64,000 nt of DNA from Ancylobacter vacuolatus (GTDB taxonomy: Bacteria; Pseudomonadota; Alphaproteobacteria; Rhizobiales; Xanthobacteraceae). The translations under genes were made by a program, and so were the position numbers. Of the stretch, positions 7,401 to 18,049 are shown one piece after another (within the stretch, counting starts at the first letter, position 1; the number at the start of each line of letters is the position of its first letter). Below the pieces are notes generated by a model. That model saw only the letters and a program-made list of their open reading frames with translations, was not told where the DNA came from and made no database searches. The stretch is taken from NCBI RefSeq assembly GCF_030813595.1, contig NZ_JAUSUH010000005.1, positions 248,001-312,000 on the forward strand, written 5' to 3'.

Positions 7401-9579
7401 TGCCAGCAGCGCCAGCGGCATCGACTACAACCAGAACCCGGATCTGAAGGGGCTGACGCCGCTTGAGATCATGGACAAGATCGTCGCCTATGCCGAGGAG
7501 ATCGGGCTCAAGATCATTCTCGACCATCACCGCTCCTCCTTCGGCGCCGGCACCTCGGAGAACGGGCTCTGGTACGAAGGCACCTTCACGGAAGCGGCGT
7601 GGATCGACGACTGGCAGATGCTGGCCGAACGCTACGCCGACAGCACCGCCGTCATCGGCGCCGACCTGCACAATGAGCCCCACGCGGGCACCTGGGGCGG
7701 CGGCGGGGCGAACGATTGGGCGGCGGCGGCCGAGCGCGCCGGCAACGCCATTGGCGAGGTCAACGCGAACTGGCTGATCTTCGTCGAGGGCGTCGCTTCC
7801 TATGAGGGCGACAATTACTGGTGGGGCGGCAATCTCCAGGGCGTGCGCGACCGGCCGATCGAGCTCGATGTGCCGAACAAGCTGGTCTATTCGGCGCATG
7901 ACTACGGCAATTCGGTCTATGAGCAGCCCTGGTTCAGCGATCCGGACTTCGCCGCGCAGCTGCCGGAAAAGTTCGACGCGATGTGGGGCTATATCTACCG
8001 CGAGAACATCGCCCCCGTGCTGATCGGCGAGTTCGGCACCAAGCTGCAGGACCCGAAGGACGCGCCCTGGCTGGAGGCGCTGACCTCCTACATGGCCGGC
8101 GATTTCGACAATGACGGCACGCTCGACATCCCCGCTGGGCAGGAAGGCATCAGCTGGACCTATTGGTCGTGGAACCCCAATTCCACCGATACGGGCGGCA
8201 TTCTCGCCGATGACTGGCGCACGGTGAACACGGCCAAGCTCGCCTATCTCGAACCCATCCAGTTCGATCTTGAGGATGATGGCGGCAGCGGTGCCGGCAC
8301 CACTGCGGTGTTCACCGTCACCCTCTCGGCGGCGGCGGCGCAGGCGGTGACGGTCAGCTACCAGACACTGGCGGGCAGCGCCGGGGCCGACGATTTCACG
8401 GCCGCCAGCGGCACGCTGAGCTTCGCGCCGGGCGAGACCAGCAAGACGGTGCGGATCGCCATAACAGGCGACAGCCTCGCCGAGGCCAATGAAAGCTTCA
8501 CGCTCCTGCTGCGCGATGCGCAGGGGGCGGTGATCGGCATCGGGCAGGCGAGCGCTGTCATCGAGGACGACGACGCGGCGGCGCCGGCTTTGCCGTCCTT
8601 CAGCATCAGCGATGCGACGGCGGCGGAGGGCAGCGCCGGCGCGCCCGGCACGCTCACCTTCACAATCAGCCTGTCGCAGGCGGCCGAGGGGCCGGTGAGC
8701 GTGCGCTACGCCACGGCCAATGGCGCGGCGGTGGCGGGGCAGGATTATCAGGCGGTGTCCGGCACGCTGACCTTCGCGGCGGGCGAGACCAGCAAGACGG
8801 TCACGGTCGCCGTGCTCGGCGATGGCGTCCTGGAGGGCCATGAGACGTTCAACCTCGTGCTCTCCAGCCCCGTCGGCGCCACGCTGGCCGATGGCACGGG
8901 ACGCGGCACGATCGAGAATGACGACGCCGCCCCGCCGGCCGGGGGCGACATGGTCGCCTTCTCCGTCGCCAGCAACTGGGGCAGCGGCTTCACCGGCGCG
9001 ATGACGCTGAAGCCGGAGGCGGCGCTGAACGGTTGGACGGTCGAATTCGATGCGCCGTTCGACATCAGCAACATCTGGAACGCCCAGATCGTCAGCCATG
9101 TCGGCGACCATTATGTGGTGCGCAACGCCTCCTGGAACGGCAAGGTGGCGGCGGGAGGCGAGGTGAGCTTCGGCTTCCAGGCCTCACCGGGCGGCGCCGG
9201 CGTGGCGGCGGAGGATTTCGTCGTCAACGGAAAGTCCGTGGGCGAGGCCGAGGCCCCGGCGCTGCGCCTTGCCGCCGTGCCGCTCAGCGACGATGTGATC
9301 GATGCCTCGATCGCGCTGGTGGAGGCGCGCGCCTTCGACTTCACCGCCGAGGTGACGCTGCACACTGACAGCGTCGCGCTCGACGGCTGGACGCTGGACA
9401 TCGCCACGCCCTATGAGATCGCCGCGCTTCAGGGCGCGGAGATCGTCGCGCGGGATGAGGACGGCTATGTCGTGCACGGCCTTGCCGCCACCGGGGCGGT
9501 GGATGCGGGCGCCGATATCCGCTTCCAGCTTGTCGGCCACGGCACGTTCGACAGCGCGCAGTTCGATTTCCTGATCTAA
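4462..9579 (+). CDS. Giant secreted GH5 glycanase with Calx-beta and CBM2 modules
   Basis: 1,705-aa modular exoprotein, predicted cargo of the adjacent type I system. Residues 1-310 hold three repeats of about 60 aa with the pattern FDPxxDxLDF. Calx-beta modules lie at about 318-430, 433-547, 658-772, 776-887 and 1377-1492. CBM2 modules (NGWTVEFD, ISNIWNA, FGFQASPGG) lie at 553-650 and 1494-1592. A GH5 domain (910-1267) has acid/base Glu1072 in HNEPHAG and nucleophile Glu1190 in LIGEFGT. It splits a further Calx-beta module, whose first strand is at about 891-908 and remainder at 1268-1375. A degenerate CBM2-like domain ends the protein. There is no Sec signal and no RTX nonapeptides; the acidic-hydrophobic end (DFLI) resembles type I signals. 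GAGGAG precedes ATG 4462. Cellulose or another beta-glucan is the likely substrate. Confidence 0.9.
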   Translation: MAGILYSAELPESGQRRIESFDPASDKLDLGTNSVHAFIVVDTPEGVAFMDPWSGKQTLIVGVSLGQLTVNSFVPVENDHLRQDLSGALAWEHGITRAPHTVYARSHEVGQIDRVAFNAETDVVDFRYYGTREQIYMVDGAEGVVIGNYTTGQTLILLDTTVAELSVENFLFHTAQVREDRLFLQLGFASVPETQVIGRADIPTVGSDAWPTAAGPGTPPSGVTGTTYLIDWDYGTKAVLDFDPAVDRLDFKYFRPAEFTVAEVNGSTVITIVGQNQTYTLTGVSLAELDYNNIVAVEDATYQKWRGLIEAANAGGDTPTLRVADAQITEGQSGTSVMSFTVTLSKAAAGVVSVDYSTLNGTALAGSDYQAALGRLTFQPGETSKTVQVNVIGDATFELNEAFDLVLSSPSGATLADERATGTLVNDDAQAPNVLPALSIADLSVAEGDGAHVHFMFMVTLDKASTSPVSVQYRTGNGTALAGTDYEATTGTLTFAPGETAKQIHVDVIGDTLAEADERFTVTLLTPTGATIADGEATGTLLNDDAAGPVPSGDSLAFAVASNWGAGFTGAMTLKPVATLNGWTVEFDASFDISNIWNAEIVSHVGDHYVIRNASWNGKVAAGGTVSFGFQASPGGAAIVAEDFVVNGSPAGGGTDPVPVLPTLAIADASVTEGNDGTAYLSFTVTLSKAATGAVSVAYASANGTAVAGQDYQAVSGTLTFAAGETSKVIRVPVTGDTVVEANEALTITLSSPSGATLADGSATGTILNDDVAPVLPTLAIADASVTEGNDGTAYLSFTVTLSKAATSAVSVAYASANGTAVAGQDYQAVSGTLTFAAGETSKVIRVPVTGDTVVEANEALTITLSSPSGATLADGTATGTILNDDVAPPPTVSVSGTTVAEGDAGGGGVAEGWFSTSGNQIVDSAGHAVKIAGVNWFGFESTNASPHGVWTRPYTDMMDQMKELGFNTIRLPFASATLHASSASGIDYNQNPDLKGLTPLEIMDKIVAYAEEIGLKIILDHHRSSFGAGTSENGLWYEGTFTEAAWIDDWQMLAERYADSTAVIGADLHNEPHAGTWGGGGANDWAAAAERAGNAIGEVNANWLIFVEGVASYEGDNYWWGGNLQGVRDRPIELDVPNKLVYSAHDYGNSVYEQPWFSDPDFAAQLPEKFDAMWGYIYRENIAPVLIGEFGTKLQDPKDAPWLEALTSYMAGDFDNDGTLDIPAGQEGISWTYWSWNPNSTDTGGILADDWRTVNTAKLAYLEPIQFDLEDDGGSGAGTTAVFTVTLSAAAAQAVTVSYQTLAGSAGADDFTAASGTLSFAPGETSKTVRIAITGDSLAEANESFTLLLRDAQGAVIGIGQASAVIEDDDAAAPALPSFSISDATAAEGSAGAPGTLTFTISLSQAAEGPVSVRYATANGAAVAGQDYQAVSGTLTFAAGETSKTVTVAVLGDGVLEGHETFNLVLSSPVGATLADGTGRGTIENDDAAPPAGGDMVAFSVASNWGSGFTGAMTLKPEAALNGWTVEFDAPFDISNIWNAQIVSHVGDHYVVRNASWNGKVAAGGEVSFGFQASPGGAGVAAEDFVVNGKSVGEAEAPALRLAAVPLSDDVIDASIALVEARAFDFTAEVTLHTDSVALDGWTLDIATPYEIAALQGAEIVARDEDGYVVHGLAATGAVDAGADIRFQLVGHGTFDSAQFDFLI
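6442..7131 (+). repeat. Near-identical 345-bp tandem duplication inside the exoprotein gene
   Basis: Two copies of a 345-bp (115-codon) unit, 6442-6786 and 6787-7131, encode the third and fourth Calx-beta modules and differ at only a few bases. The two CBM2-coding stretches (about 6145-6375 and 8965-9195) are also very alike. Such identity between neighbouring modules points to recent duplication or gene conversion. Confidence 0.85.
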
Positions 9580-9621
9580 ATCAGGGGGTGGGACCGGCGC
9601 CCGCGCCTCATGCCCGGGGCG

Positions 9622-10515
9622 TCACGGCCACTTCACCACCGGCGGCATGGAGGAGAGGATCGAATCCACATTGCCGCCGGTCTTCAGGCCGAACAGCGTG
9701 CCGCGGTCATAGAGCAGGTTGAACTCGACATAGCGGCCGCGGCGGATGAGCTGTTCCTCGCGCGCCGCCGCGTCCCACGGCGTTTCCATGTTCGCCCGCA
9801 CGAGGCGGGGATAGACGTCGAGAAAGGCGAGGCCCACCGCCTTGGTGAAGTGGAGATCGGCGTTCCAGTCGCCCGAGTCCAGCCAGTCATAGAAAATGCC
9901 GCCAATGCCGCGCATCTCCTTGCGGTGCGGTAGGTAGAAATATTCGTCGCACCACTGTTTGTAGCGAGGATAGTCGATATGCGGGCGGCCCTCGCAGGCG
10001 CCGCGCATCGCGGCGTGGAAGGCGAGCGAATCCGGGTCTTCCTGGGTGCGGCGGGCGTCCAGCACCGGGGTGAGGTCCGCCCCGCCGCCGAACCACGCCT
10101 TGGTGGTGGTGACGAAGCGGGTGTTCATGTGCACTGCCGGCACATGCGGGTTCGCCATATGGGCGATGAGCGAGATGCCGGTGGCGTGGAAGCGCGGGTC
10201 TTCCTCGGCGCCGGGAATCTGCTTGCGAAACTCGGGCGCGAACTCGCCATGCACGGTCGAGCAGTGGACGCCGACCTTCTCGAACAAACGTCCGCGCATC
10301 AGCGACATCACGCCGCCGCCGCCCGGCGCGCCGGAATGGTCGGTGCGCTCCCACGGCGTGCGCTCGAACCGGCCCGGCGCGCCGGGATAGAGCGAATCGG
10401 GCGCCTCGTCCTCCAGCCGCTCGAAAGCCGCGCAGATGCGGTCGCGCAGCTCCTCGAACCAGGCGCGGGCGGCGGCCTGGCGGCTCAGCGTGTCGGCGGC
10501 GATGTCGGTGGCCAT
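9622..10515 (-). CDS. hemF: Oxygen-dependent coproporphyrinogen III oxidase
   Basis: 297-aa cytoplasmic enzyme that decarboxylates coproporphyrinogen III to protoporphyrinogen IX with O2, in haem and bacteriochlorophyll synthesis. Family signatures are present: [12 protein letters not shown], the substrate-binding stretch [21 protein letters not shown], and the C-terminal [15 protein letters not shown] followed by [17 protein letters not shown]. Length and end match the HemF family. The ATG at 10515 has AGGAG upstream. It converges on the exoprotein gene, 42 bp away, and appears to be monocistronic. Confidence 0.97.
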   Translation of the reverse strand: MATDIAADTLSRQAAARAWFEELRDRICAAFERLEDEAPDSLYPGAPGRFERTPWERTDHSGAPGGGGVMSLMRGRLFEKVGVHCSTVHGEFAPEFRKQIPGAEEDPRFHATGISLIAHMANPHVPAVHMNTRFVTTTKAWFGGGADLTPVLDARRTQEDPDSLAFHAAMRGACEGRPHIDYPRYKQWCDEYFYLPHRKEMRGIGGIFYDWLDSGDWNADLHFTKAVGLAFLDVYPRLVRANMETPWDAAAREEQLIRRGRYVEFNLLYDRGTLFGLKTGGNVDSILSSMPPVVKWP

Positions 10516-10583
10516 GGCGGCTTCTCCTGCACGGGGGCGCAGGGCGCTTCTAGCCGCTTGCGGACCGGCCCGGAAGGGCGAGG

Positions 10584-11279
10584 CTACAGCATCGTGCCCG
10601 ACACGGAGCCGATGGCGGCGGTGGCCGCCATGGCCAGCGCGCCCCAGAAGGTGACGCGCAGCGCCGCCTTGACCGGGTCGGCCCCGCCCGCCTTCGCCCC
10701 GGCCACGCCGAGAAGGGCGAGGAACACCAGCGCGGCGGCCGAGACAATCAGCGGCAGCCCGGAGAGCGGCATAAGCAGCGCGGTGGCGAGCGGCAGCGCC
10801 GCGCCGGCGGCAAAGCTCGCGGCGGAGGCCAGCGCCGCCTGCACCGGGCGGGCGGCGGTGATCTCGTTCATGCCGAGTTCGTCGCGGGCATGGGCGCCGA
10901 GCGCGTCCTTGGCCATCAGCTGGCGGGCGACCTCGCCGGCCAGCACCGGGTCGAGGCCGCGCTCCACATAGATCTGCCGCAGCTCCTCCTGCTCGCCGAC
11001 CGGGTCGGTGGCGAGTTCGGCGGTCTCGCGGGCGAGGTCGGCGCGCTCGGTGTCGGATTGCGAGGAGACCGAGACATATTCACCCGCCGCCATCGACATG
11101 GCGCCCGCCACCAGCCCGGCAATGCCGGCCAGCAGCACGGCGTCGCGCTCCGCGCTCGCGGCGGCGACGCCGACGATGAGGCTGGCGGTGGACAGGATGC
11201 CGTCATTGGCACCGAGAACGGCGGCGCGCAGCCAGCCGGCGCGGTCAACATAATGATTTTCGTCGTGGCGCGAGCGCAT
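10584..11279 (-). CDS. VIT1/CCC1-family membrane transporter
   Basis: 231-aa membrane protein of the VIT1/CCC1 family, whose members move Fe2+ or Mn2+ and help metal detoxification or storage. It begins [33 protein letters not shown], whose second half is the conserved first helix. About five membrane segments are visible, with a soluble charged loop rich in Glu (residues 80-130). ATG 11279 follows GGGGAG; a longer reading frame from 11309 lacks a ribosome site. It is a single gene between hemF and a divergent ABC exporter. The metal specificity cannot be read from the sequence. Confidence 0.9.
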   Translation of the reverse strand: MRSRHDENHYVDRAGWLRAAVLGANDGILSTASLIVGVAAASAERDAVLLAGIAGLVAGAMSMAAGEYVSVSSQSDTERADLARETAELATDPVGEQEELRQIYVERGLDPVLAGEVARQLMAKDALGAHARDELGMNEITAARPVQAALASAASFAAGAALPLATALLMPLSGLPLIVSAAALVFLALLGVAGAKAGGADPVKAALRVTFWGALAMAATAAIGSVSGTML

Positions 11280-11422
11280 GGTGTTCTCCCCGGTCAAGGC
11301 GCGGGACACTGCGCTGGAACCGTTACAATCTCATGATACCGCCGCGCGGCGTGCGGGCTAGAGCGTAGTTCCACACAGCAAGCGACACAAAGGTGCCGCA
11401 TCGGCGGCGCAAAAGGCGGGCC

Positions 11423-13285
<1,863 letters not shown>

Positions 13286-13306
13286 GGGGGCACCCTCATT
13301 CCCGGG

Positions 13307-13804
13307 TCACGCCCGGGGAGCAGGGCGATCTGTTATCAAGCCGCCCCCGAATCCCCCCGTCTGCCGCAGCGCCTCGCCGAGAATCATCGCCCCCGCCAGC
13401 GCCACGTTGAGCGAGCGGGCGCCCTCCGCCAGCGGGATGGCGATTCGCGCATCGGCCACCGCATGCACCGGCTCCGGCACCCCCGCGCTCTCGCGGCCGA
13501 GCAGCAGCACATCGTCGGGCAAATAGGCGAGGGCGGTGTAGGCCACCGCGCCGCGCGTCGTGCACAGGACGAGGCGCCGCCGCTCGTGCACGCGCCACGC
13601 CTCGAAGGCGGTGAAGCTGGCATGGCGGGTGATCGCGGCGCGGTCGAGATAGTCCATTCCCGCCCGCCGGAAGCCGGCATCGCCCACCGGAAAGCCCGCC
13701 GGCTCGATGATGTGCAGCGACAGACCGAAGCAGGCGCTGGTGCGCGCCAGCGTGCCGGCATTCTGGGCGATATCGGGCTGGTAGAGCGCCAGTGCCAGCG
13801 TCAT
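13307..13804 (-). CDS. trmL: tRNA (cytidine/uridine-2'-O-)-methyltransferase TrmL
   Basis: 165-aa SPOUT-class methyltransferase that 2'-O-methylates the wobble base 34 of tRNA-Leu isoacceptors. The three SPOUT motifs are present: NAGTLARTSACFG, the SAM-binding knot LLLGRESAGVPEPV, and RSLNVALAGAMILGEALRQ. I chose ATG 13804 since the family starts directly at the first beta strand (MTLALALYQPDIAQNAG); the open frame upstream to 14185 has no homology I recognise. It is divergent from petA. Confidence 0.94.
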   Translation of the reverse strand: MTLALALYQPDIAQNAGTLARTSACFGLSLHIIEPAGFPVGDAGFRRAGMDYLDRAAITRHASFTAFEAWRVHERRRLVLCTTRGAVAYTALAYLPDDVLLLGRESAGVPEPVHAVADARIAIPLAEGARSLNVALAGAMILGEALRQTGGFGGGLITDRPAPRA

Positions 13805-14097
13805 GCGGTGTCCTTCCTTGATCGGCGCGCTGCCGCGCGCAACGCCTTCCCTAACGACAGTGGCCCCCTCGGGGAAGGACGCGGACGCTGCGAGGCGCTC
13901 CGCCGCCGGGGGCAGGACGGGTTGCCGCACTGCCTTCATCTGGACAAGGAGCGGCCCGGATGCAATTAGAGGCAATCGAAGGTAGGGTCGACCGCGTGCC
14001 ACGCGGACGCCTGCCCGTTTCGCGCGAGCGCTCGACGCCGCGCCGGGACGGTCTGGCCGAGGCAGCGGTGACGGGTTCGAGGGGAAAGGAAACCATC

Positions 14098-14658
14098 GTG
14101 GCAGCAACTGAGACGGCGGGTACCACGCGCCGCGACTTTCTCTACATCGCCACCGGCGCCATGGGCGCGGTCGGCGCCGCCGCACTCGTGTGGCCCTTCG
14201 TCTCCCAGCTCCAGCCCGACGCCTCGGTCCTCGCCATGTCCACCACCGAGGTGGACCTGTCGCAGGTCGCCGAGGGCCAGATGGTCACGGTGAAGTGGCG
14301 CGGCAAGCCGGTCTTCGTATGGAACCGCACGGAGAAGGACATCGCCGAGGCGAAGGAAACCCAGCTCTCGGCGCTGCTCGACCCGATCGCCCGCAACGCC
14401 AACCTGGCGGCGGACGCCCCGGCGACCGACGCGAACCGGGCCGGCGAAGGACATGAGAAGTGGCTGGTCGTCATCGGCATCTGCACCCATCTGGGCTGCG
14501 TGCCGATCGGCCATTCGGGCGAATATGATGGCTGGTTCTGCCCGTGCCATGGTTCGGAATACGACACGGCCGGCCGGGTCCGTCGCGGGCCGGCGCCGAC
14601 CAACCTCGAAGTTCCGCCCTATCAGTTCGTGTCCGACACGAAGATCTCCATCGGCTGA
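14098..14658 (+). CDS. petA: Ubiquinol-cytochrome c reductase, Rieske iron-sulfur subunit
   Basis: 186-aa Rieske subunit of the cytochrome bc1 complex, which takes electrons from ubiquinol. The N-terminus carries a twin-arginine anchor ([20 protein letters not shown]) that serves as both Tat signal and membrane helix. The [2Fe-2S] ligands sit in CTHLGC (Cys129-Cys134) and CPCHGS (Cys148-Cys150-His151). GTG 14098 is chosen because AAGGA lies 8 bases upstream and the length fits; ATG 13960 would add 46 residues unlike the family. It is the first gene of petABC. The 293 bp before it probably hold the promoter, but I saw no clear box there. Confidence 0.96.
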   Translation: MAATETAGTTRRDFLYIATGAMGAVGAAALVWPFVSQLQPDASVLAMSTTEVDLSQVAEGQMVTVKWRGKPVFVWNRTEKDIAEAKETQLSALLDPIARNANLAADAPATDANRAGEGHEKWLVVIGICTHLGCVPIGHSGEYDGWFCPCHGSEYDTAGRVRRGPAPTNLEVPPYQFVSDTKISIG

Positions 14659-14682
14659 GCCGGCGTTCAGGGATATTCACAG

Positions 14683-15957
14683 ATGAGCGGACACTCCACG
14701 TTCGAGCCGAAGCACCCGGCGCTCAAGTGGTTCGAGAGCCGGCTGCCGCTGGTTGGCCTGATCCATTCCTCCTTCGTCGCCTATCCGACGCCGCGCAACC
14801 TGAACTACTGGTGGACCTTCGGCGGCATCCTGTCGCTGATGCTGGTCTGCCAGATCGTCTCGGGCGTGGTGCTGGCGATGCACTACACGCCGCACATCAC
14901 GCTGGCGTTCGATTCGGTCGAACACATCATGCGCGATGTCAGCTTTGGCTGGCTGATCCGCTACATCCATGCGAACGGCGCCTCGATGTTCTTCATCGCG
15001 GTGTACATCCACATGTTCCGCGGCCTCTATTACGGGTCCTACAAGGCCCCGCGCGAGGTGCTGTGGATCCTCGGCTGCATCATCTACCTCCTGATGATGG
15101 CCACCGCCTTCATGGGCTACGTGCTGCCGTGGGGCCAGATGAGCTTCTGGGGCGCCACCGTCATCACCAACCTGTTCTCGGCCTTCCCGGTCGTCGGCCC
15201 GACCATCGTGGAATGGCTGTGGGGCGGCTTCTCGGTCGATAACGCGACGCTCAACCGCTTCTTCTCGCTGCATTACCTGCTGCCCTTCATGATCGCCGGC
15301 GTCGTCGTGCTGCATGTCTGGGCGCTGCATGTGGTGGGGCAGAACAACCCGACCGGCGTCGAGCCGAAGAGCCCGAAGGACACCGTGCCGTTCACGCCCT
15401 ACGCGACCATCAAGGACGGGTTCGGCATGGTGTGCTTCCTGATCTTCTTCGCGTGGTTCCTGTTCTACATCCCGAACTATCTCGGCCATGCCGACAACTA
15501 CATCCCGGCCAACCCGCTGGTGACGCCGGCGCACATCGTGCCCGAATGGTACTACCTGCCGTTCTACGCCATGCTGCGCGCGGTGCCGGACAAGCTCGGC
15601 GGCGTGCTGACGATGTTCGGCGCCATCATCGTGCTGTTTTTCGTCCCGTGGCTGGATACGTCGAAGGTGCGCTCGGGCGTCTACCGCCCGCTGTTCAAGC
15701 AGTTCTTCTGGATCTGGGTGGCGGTGTGCGTCGGCCTCGGCTGGCTCGGCGCCAAGCCGGCGGAAGGCGGCTATGTCATCGCCGGCCGCATCCTGACGAT
15801 CTACTACTTCGCCCATTTCCTGATCATCCTTCCGCTGCTCGGCCTGTTCGAGAAGCCGAAGGCGGTGCCGGCCTCGATCACCGAGGCCGTGCTGGGCAAG
15901 AACAAGGGCGCGGCACCGGCCTCGGCAGGCGTCTCGGCGCCACAGACCAAGGGTTGA
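14683..15957 (+). CDS. petB: Cytochrome b subunit of the bc1 complex
   Basis: 424-aa polytopic membrane protein carrying both b haems and the Qo/Qi sites. Visible hallmarks are the [15 protein letters not shown] start region, [10 protein letters not shown], the Qo motif [19 protein letters not shown], the HYLLPF...HVWALHVVG haem-ligand helix and [14 protein letters not shown] (PEWY motif). The C-terminal tail ([12 protein letters not shown]) is low complexity. It lies 24 bp after petA and 10 bp before petC. Confidence 0.97.
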   Translation: MSGHSTFEPKHPALKWFESRLPLVGLIHSSFVAYPTPRNLNYWWTFGGILSLMLVCQIVSGVVLAMHYTPHITLAFDSVEHIMRDVSFGWLIRYIHANGASMFFIAVYIHMFRGLYYGSYKAPREVLWILGCIIYLLMMATAFMGYVLPWGQMSFWGATVITNLFSAFPVVGPTIVEWLWGGFSVDNATLNRFFSLHYLLPFMIAGVVVLHVWALHVVGQNNPTGVEPKSPKDTVPFTPYATIKDGFGMVCFLIFFAWFLFYIPNYLGHADNYIPANPLVTPAHIVPEWYYLPFYAMLRAVPDKLGGVLTMFGAIIVLFFVPWLDTSKVRSGVYRPLFKQFFWIWVAVCVGLGWLGAKPAEGGYVIAGRILTIYYFAHFLIILPLLGLFEKPKAVPASITEAVLGKNKGAAPASAGVSAPQTKG

Positions 15958-15967
15958 GCGGATCATC

Positions 15968-16825
15968 ATGAGCACCACCATGTCCTTCCGTTCCAGCCTT
16001 CTCCGTCCGCTCGCCGTCGCCGCGCTGGCGTTCGGCCTCGCCGCCCCGGCGCTCGCCGCCGACGGGCACGGCACGCCGAAGCCCCCGCGCGAGGAGTGGA
16101 GCTTCGCCGGTCCGTTCGGCACGTTCGACCAGGCGCAGGTTCAGCGCGGCTTCCAGGTGTTCAAGGAAGTCTGCGCCTCCTGCCACGCCGCCCACCTGTT
16201 CTCGTTCCGCAACCTCGCCCAGCCGGGCGGGCCCTCCTTCAGCGAGGCGCAGGCCAAGGCGGTGGCCGAGAGCTATCAGGTTCAGGATGGGCCGAACGAT
16301 GCGGGCGACATGTTCGACCGCCCCGGCCGGCTGTCCGACCGCTGGCCCTCGCCCTTCCCGAACGAGCAGGCGGCGCGCGCTTCCAATGGCGGCGCCTATC
16401 CGCCTGATTTCTCGACGCTGGCCAAGGCGCGCACCTATGAGGTCGGCTTCCCCGGCTTCCTGATCGACATCTTCACCCAGTACCAGGAGAACGGCGTGGA
16501 CTATATCCACGCCCTGCTGGTGGGCTATGAGGAGCCGCCGGAAGGGTTCGTCCTGCCGGAAGGCGCGCATTACAACAAGTACTTCCCCGGCCACGCCATC
16601 AAGATGCCGCAGCCGCTCACCGACGGGCAGGTGACGTACACGGATGGCACGCCCGAGACGCTCGACCAGTACTCGCGCGACGTGACCGCCTTCATGATGT
16701 GGATGGCCGAGCCGCATCTCGAAGCGCGCAAGCGCATCGGCTTCCAGGTGATGATCTTCCTCATCATCTTCGCCGGCCTGCTCTACTTCACCAAGAAGAA
16801 GGTGTGGAAGAGCGTCGGCCACTGA
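15968..16825 (+). CDS. petC: Cytochrome c1 subunit of the bc1 complex
   Basis: 285-aa periplasmic c-type cytochrome anchored by a C-terminal helix. It has a Sec signal (PLAVAALAFGLAAPALAAD), a haem-binding CASCH at Cys69-His73, and a terminal membrane segment (FQVMIFLIIFAGLLYFTKKK). The fused fbcBC form found in Bradyrhizobium is absent: cytochromes b and c1 are separate genes here. It closes the petABC operon and is followed by an intrinsic terminator. Confidence 0.96.
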   Translation: MSTTMSFRSSLLRPLAVAALAFGLAAPALAADGHGTPKPPREEWSFAGPFGTFDQAQVQRGFQVFKEVCASCHAAHLFSFRNLAQPGGPSFSEAQAKAVAESYQVQDGPNDAGDMFDRPGRLSDRWPSPFPNEQAARASNGGAYPPDFSTLAKARTYEVGFPGFLIDIFTQYQENGVDYIHALLVGYEEPPEGFVLPEGAHYNKYFPGHAIKMPQPLTDGQVTYTDGTPETLDQYSRDVTAFMMWMAEPHLEARKRIGFQVMIFLIIFAGLLYFTKKKVWKSVGH

Positions 16826-16856
16826 GCCGCCGCTTCTCCTGCCGCATGATTGAGCG

Positions 16857-16880
16857 AAGGGCCCCGAAAGGGGCCCTTTT
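16857..16880 (+). terminator. Intrinsic terminator of petABC
   Basis: GGGCCCC and GGGGCCC pair around a GAAA tetraloop and are followed by TTTT. It starts 32 bp after the petC stop. The rest of the gap to 16967 holds nothing I recognise. Confidence 0.85.
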
Positions 16881-16967
16881 GCTTTGGGGGCACGGTTCTG
16901 CGCGCGATGCCGGCTCCACACCCTTGCGGGCTTCCGCCGGGATCATGGCGGGGTTAATGCCCCTCGC

Positions 16968-17444
16968 TCACGCTTCCAGCCTTTCCACGAAGACGCAGTT
17001 GGTGAACTCCAGCACGAGCTCCCCGGTGGGGTCGGTGGCGGTCTCATGGGTGAAGACGAGGCCCCATTCCGGGCGGCTGGCGCTGGGCTTCTTCGCCGTC
17101 ACCTCGCTGAAAAAGGCCAGCGTGTCGCCCGGGCGCACCGGGCGCAGCCAGCGCAAATTCTTGAAGCCGGGGGAGGGGCCGAGGCGCGGCACGGGCTTGC
17201 CCTCGCGGCGCAGCGCCTCGTGCTGGCGGGCGCAGGCCTGCGCTCGCAGCCGGGCCGAAATCGCCACCGCCTGCCAGCCCGAGGCGACCAGCCCGCCGAA
17301 ATGGGTGCGCGCACCCGCCGCCGCGTCGAGATGAAACGGCTGCGGGTCGAAGGCGCGGGCGAAGGCGATGATCTCGGCGTCGTTGAAGCGGTGCGAGCCG
17401 AGCCGCGTGAGCGCGCCGATCTCGATATCCTCAAAGAACAGCAT
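16968..17444 (-). CDS. MaoC-like hot-dog dehydratase (second of a pair)
   Basis: 158-aa MaoC-family protein, likely an (R)-specific enoyl-CoA hydratase-like hot-dog fold. The hydratase-2 motif is visible as DPQPFHLDAAAGARTHFGG (catalytic Asp/His), followed by VASGWQAVAISARL. ATG 17444 has GAGAGG in front. It starts 8 bp after the stop of a paralogue of similar size, so the two probably form a heteromer or act on related acyl-CoAs. The substrate is not predictable. Confidence 0.87.
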   Translation of the reverse strand: MLFFEDIEIGALTRLGSHRFNDAEIIAFARAFDPQPFHLDAAAGARTHFGGLVASGWQAVAISARLRAQACARQHEALRREGKPVPRLGPSPGFKNLRWLRPVRPGDTLAFFSEVTAKKPSASRPEWGLVFTHETATDPTGELVLEFTNCVFVERLEA

Positions 17445-17452
17445 GGGTCCTC

Positions 17453-17911
17453 TCAGGCTGGCCGGAAGCCGGGATTGCGCCGGCCGAACAGGATTGTGCC
17501 GACAAGGTCGGTCCTCACCTCACCGGCGGTGTCGAGGAGTTCAAAGCGGAATTTCACCAGCCCCATTTCCGGCCGGCTTTTGGACGAGCGGGTTTCCAGC
17601 ACATGGCGGCGCAGGCTCAGCACCGTGCCGGGATGGACCGGCTTCAGGAACCGCACCTCCTCCAGCCCCGGCGAGCCCAGGCAATCGCTGCCGATGAGAA
17701 AGCCGTCGGCGGCAAGGCGCATGAAGATGCAGCACAAATGCCAGCCGGAGGCGGAAAGCCCGCCCAGCCGCGTCGCCTCGGCGGCGGAATCGTCGAGATG
17801 GATGGGCAGGGGGTCATAGTCGCGGGCGAAGGCGACGATTTCCTCGCGCCCAACCACATAGCGGCCGCAGGTCGCGACATGGCCTTCGTGGAAGTCTTCC
17901 CAGAACAGCAT
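17453..17911 (-). CDS. MaoC-like hot-dog dehydratase (first of a pair)
   Basis: 152-aa paralogue of the following gene, with the equivalent motif DPLPIHLDDSAAEATRLGG then SASGWHLCCIFMRL. ATG 17911 (MLFWEDFHEG) aligns with the start of its partner (MLFFEDIEIG) and has GGGGG upstream; the longer frame to 17989 is rejected. The tandem arrangement and retained Asp/His suggest that both copies are catalytic. The 138 bp upstream hold no recognisable feature. Confidence 0.87.
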   Translation of the reverse strand: MLFWEDFHEGHVATCGRYVVGREEIVAFARDYDPLPIHLDDSAAEATRLGGLSASGWHLCCIFMRLAADGFLIGSDCLGSPGLEEVRFLKPVHPGTVLSLRRHVLETRSSKSRPEMGLVKFRFELLDTAGEVRTDLVGTILFGRRNPGFRPA

Positions 17912-18049
17912 CACACCCCCGTCAGGCGCGCGCTCTCGCGGCGCGCCTCTTCCGGGTGCGATCACAGGCGACGATGCCCGCGAGGTCAAGGGCGGCGTTT
18001 GACGGGCGAAAGCGGCGGGGTCATCGCGCGGTGGGGCGACTGCGGCCGC

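Noticed and set aside
4462-9579. RTX calcium-binding nonapeptides in the exoprotein
   Set aside because: No GGxGxDxxx repeats were found; the only similar Asp/Gly stretch (DFDNDGTLDI) is a loop of the GH5 domain.
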